The position numbers were made by a program, and so were the translations under genes. A stretch of 34,154 nucleotides of DNA from positions 1-34,154 of the forward strand of contig JAJFGN010000032.1 in the NCBI GenBank assembly GCA_021776115.1, written 5' to 3'. Positions within the stretch are counted from its first letter, which is position 1. The number at the start of each line of letters is the position of its first letter. The notes under the pieces are model-generated. The model saw only the letters and a list, made by a program, of their open reading frames with translations, was not told where the DNA came from and made no database searches. Below, in pieces: positions 32,006-34,154 of the stretch. The DNA is from Kiloniellaceae bacterium. Its GTDB lineage: Bacteria; Pseudomonadota; Alphaproteobacteria; Kiloniellales; J153.

Positions 32006-32020
32006 TTAGCGATAAATTAA
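32006..32020 (+). promoter_or_regulatory. Near-match CtrA-like box upstream of the PAS sensor gene
   Basis: TTAG-CGATAAA-TTAACC matches the CtrA consensus at all but one base, in the direction of the downstream gene. The box ends 145 bp before the proposed GTG. A weak -10-like GATGCT follows nine bases after TTAACC. It resembles the DUF2336 promoters but is less exact. Confidence 0.4.
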
Positions 32021-32165
32021 CCGTGATTCGCGATGCTTGCTCTTTGGCGGGGCTGGAAGTCGGTAGAGCGCTCTACTCTGAAAGTCGCCGTTATTTCGCC
32101 CAACGATCCATCGATCTACAACTATTCCGTGTGAAGCCGTTGGGGTATTGTTGGGGCCCGGTCAG

Positions 32166-34154
32166 GTGTTGCCATTGGACTTTATCGATCTCGTCCTCCT
32201 GGGCGGCTTAGTCTGTTTCGGCCTTGCGCTCATAGTTATGGCCAACAGGCTTAGGGCTGCTCACGCCCTGGCGAAGCAATTTCAGCATGGCCACTTAGAT
32301 GAGCAAGCCAACCAATCCCTGACGAACGCGATCGAGAATTTGCCGCACGGCATCGCGATTTTCGACTCGCAAGACAGGCTGTCCTTATGTAACGGCAAGC
32401 ACGCCGCGATATTTCCGCTCGTGCATCACCTCATGGTCCCCGGCCGATCCTTCGAGGAAATTTTGAGGTCTTCGGCGGCCTTAGGAAACTATCCATTAAA
32501 GGGCCAGCAACTGGAAGAATATATCTCCGAGCGCCTGGCCAACCACCGCAATCCTCCGGGCAAGCCGATCCTTCAGCCCTTGAGCGATGGCCGGTGGGTT
32601 CAGATAAATGAAACTAAGACTGTCGACAACGAAACGCTCGCGACTTGGACCGATGTCACTCAGTTGAAGTTGCGCGAGCAGGCCCTGGCGATCCTGACGG
32701 AGCGGGACACCAGTGAGCGCGACTTCCTCGAGACCGCGGCCGAGGCCATCACTGTCGGGCTAGGGTGCCGTTGGGCCGGTGTCGCGCAGACGCTCGAGGG
32801 AAGCCGGGCACGTGTGCTCGCCATGTGGGGCGATGGCGCGCCAGGCACCTGCTTCGAGTACGAACTCGAAGGCACACCTTGTGCGAACCTTACCGAAACT
32901 CAGGATTTCTGTTATTTCCCCACCCAGGTTACCGATCAATTCCCGGACGACCAAATTCTCGTAGACGTGGGCGCCGCCAGCTATATCGGTCACGTCATTC
33001 GAGACTCAAGCGGTCGCGCGACCGGGCACATATTCGCTCTCGATGACCGGCCAATGGATACGCCGTCTTGGCGTCGCGATCTTATCGAATTGATCGCACG
33101 TTGGGTCGATATGGCTCTCAAGGAACAACACGCCAGGACAACCGCGCGGGACCGCACCCGGCGCTTGAACGATATTATCGAGGTGGGCGCCGACTGGGTT
33201 TGGGAAACCGGGCCCGATATGCGTTTTTCATACTTCTCCGATCGTCTTTCCGAAGTCCTGGGCTTAGACGCCGCGCAGTTACTCGGTAAAACCAGAGAAG
33301 AAATACTCGGCGGTAGCGCGGACGAGCCAAGCTGGCGCGACCACTTGGCCGATTTGCGGGCACGCAAACCTTTCCGTAATCTCGAATACACCCTGCAAGC
33401 GGCCGATGGGACGCAGCGCCACCTGCGCATCAATGGCAAACCTATCTACGATGACAAGGGATCGTTCCTGGGATACCGCGGAACCGGAACCGACCTGACG
33501 GCGGAGGTGACGGCGCGCAGAGAAAACATGCGGACTCTCCAGTTTCTGGAGGCCGTGTTCGAAAATCTCCCTGAAGGCATCAGCCTAGCCGATGCCGACC
33601 TCAATGTCGTCGCTTTCAACCGCCGTTTCTTGGAAATGCTCGACTTTCCGCCCGAAGAATTCGAGCCTGGCGATCCGTTTGAAAAATTCATCCGCTACAA
33701 TGCCGAGCGCGGCGAGTACGGTCCCGGCGATGCGGACGAACAGGTTCGCGAAAGGGTCGCTCTCGCCAAGCGCTTCGAAGCTCACCACTTCGAGCGGCCG
33801 AGCACGGATGGCGGCACACTGGAAATCCGGGGCAATCCGGTCCCCAGTGGTGGGTTCGTGACAACCTACACGGATATCACGGAGCGTGTACGCAGCGAGC
33901 GCGCTTTGCGGGAAAGTCAGGCGAGTCTGGAAAACGCCCAACGGATTGCCCAGCTTGGCAATTGGGACTGGGATATTCGCGGCAACAGCCTTACCTGGTC
34001 CAAGCAAATTTACCAGATATTCGGGCTTCCGACCGACGAATTCGGCGCCACCTATGAGGCTTTTCTCGACCGCGTTCACCCGGACGACCGGGCCGCGGTT
34101 CAGGTCGCCGTCGAAGTAGCCTTGGCGGGCGAGCCCTATGCTTTGGACCACCGT
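32166..34154 (+). CDS. Membrane-anchored multi-PAS/GAF sensor protein (3' end outside the window)
   Basis: An open frame of 663 codons runs to the right edge without a stop. It has one membrane span near the N-terminus (about residues 6-27), then a PAS domain (about 50-165; NAIENLPHGIAIFDSQDRLS to TWTDVTQLK) and a GAF-like domain (about 182-318). A PAS domain (about 332-448; ADWVWETGPDMRFSYFSDR), another PAS (about 457-575; FENLPEGISLADADLNVVAF to TYTDITERV) and a PAS_3-type domain (from about 592; AQLGNWDWDI with HPDD at 638-641) follow. The missing C-terminus is likely a histidine kinase or a GGDEF/EAL output. The start is uncertain: GTG 32166 and TTG 32169 keep the membrane span, while ATG 32238 would lose it. 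An in-frame stop lies further upstream. Confidence 0.85.
   Translation, partial: MLPLDFIDLVLLGGLVCFGLALIVMANRLRAAHALAKQFQHGHLDEQANQSLTNAIENLPHGIAIFDSQDRLSLCNGKHAAIFPLVHHLMVPGRSFEEILRSSAALGNYPLKGQQLEEYISERLANHRNPPGKPILQPLSDGRWVQINETKTVDNETLATWTDVTQLKLREQALAILTERDTSERDFLETAAEAITVGLGCRWAGVAQTLEGSRARVLAMWGDGAPGTCFEYELEGTPCANLTETQDFCYFPTQVTDQFPDDQILVDVGAASYIGHVIRDSSGRATGHIFALDDRPMDTPSWRRDLIELIARWVDMALKEQHARTTARDRTRRLNDIIEVGADWVWETGPDMRFSYFSDRLSEVLGLDAAQLLGKTREEILGGSADEPSWRDHLADLRARKPFRNLEYTLQAADGTQRHLRINGKPIYDDKGSFLGYRGTGTDLTAEVTARRENMRTLQFLEAVFENLPEGISLADADLNVVAFNRRFLEMLDFPPEEFEPGDPFEKFIRYNAERGEYGPGDADEQVRERVALAKRFEAHHFERPSTDGGTLEIRGNPVPSGGFVTTYTDITERVRSERALRESQASLENAQRIAQLGNWDWDIRGNSLTWSKQIYQIFGLPTDEFGATYEAFLDRVHPDDRAAVQVAVEVALAGEPYALDHR

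Noticed and set aside
32023-32211. 62-codon plus-strand frame before the PAS sensor
   Set aside because: It is in a different frame, overlaps the start of the sensor gene and has no ribosome binding site or conserved features.

Overview
The window is GC-rich chromosomal DNA from an alphaproteobacterium, probably of the Rhodospirillales type. This rests on the prs-rplY-pth-ychF gene order, the CTC-type L25 protein with an acidic tail, a pair of DUF2336 proteins, several TRAP/TAXI transporters and apparent CtrA boxes. I saw no transposase, integrase, phage module or CRISPR array. Most of the window looks like ordinary chromosome rich in transport genes. The assignment comes from gene content and order only.

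Layout. Positions 161-5389 (+) hold a lipoprotein with an internal duplication, then prs, rplY, pth and ychF (nucleotide supply and translation), a DUF427 protein and a small NrtS-like membrane protein. Positions 5340-12149 (-) form an operon for an oligopeptide-type ABC transporter: a methyltransferase-like gene, a double ATPase, a substrate-binding protein and two permeases. Positions 12571-14243 (+) hold a YjbQ protein and an unusual thioredoxin-fold/2OG-Fe(II) oxygenase fusion, followed by tRNA-Pro(CGG) on the minus strand at 14320-14396. Positions 14644-17876 (+) are a complete three-part TRAP transporter (dctP, dctQ, dctM) with a strong stem-loop between dctP and dctQ. Positions 17972-20428 (-) are two tandem DUF2336 paralogues.

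Positions 20634-31159 (-) are a long run of genes: aminotransferase, BKACE (DUF849) enzyme, three TAXI-type substrate-binding proteins, a fused 4TM/12TM TRAP permease, a universal stress protein, a SUMF1-fold lipoprotein and a histidine-rich protein. Divergent from it is apt (31438-31953, +). From about 32166 a multi-PAS/GAF membrane-anchored sensor protein runs off the right edge.

How the genes may work together. The aminotransferase and BKACE genes overlap by ATGA, and the BKACE gene overlaps a TAXI receptor gene. This suggests uptake of a substrate that is transaminated to a beta-keto acid and cleaved with acetyl-CoA. Three receptors may share one TRAP permease. The most striking regulatory signal is an exact TTAA-N7-TTAACC box (CtrA consensus) followed after 10 bases by CATACT, at nearly the same distance (109 and 110 bp) upstream of both DUF2336 genes. 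A near-match lies upstream of the PAS sensor gene. Together these point to a small CtrA-linked signalling group of unknown function.
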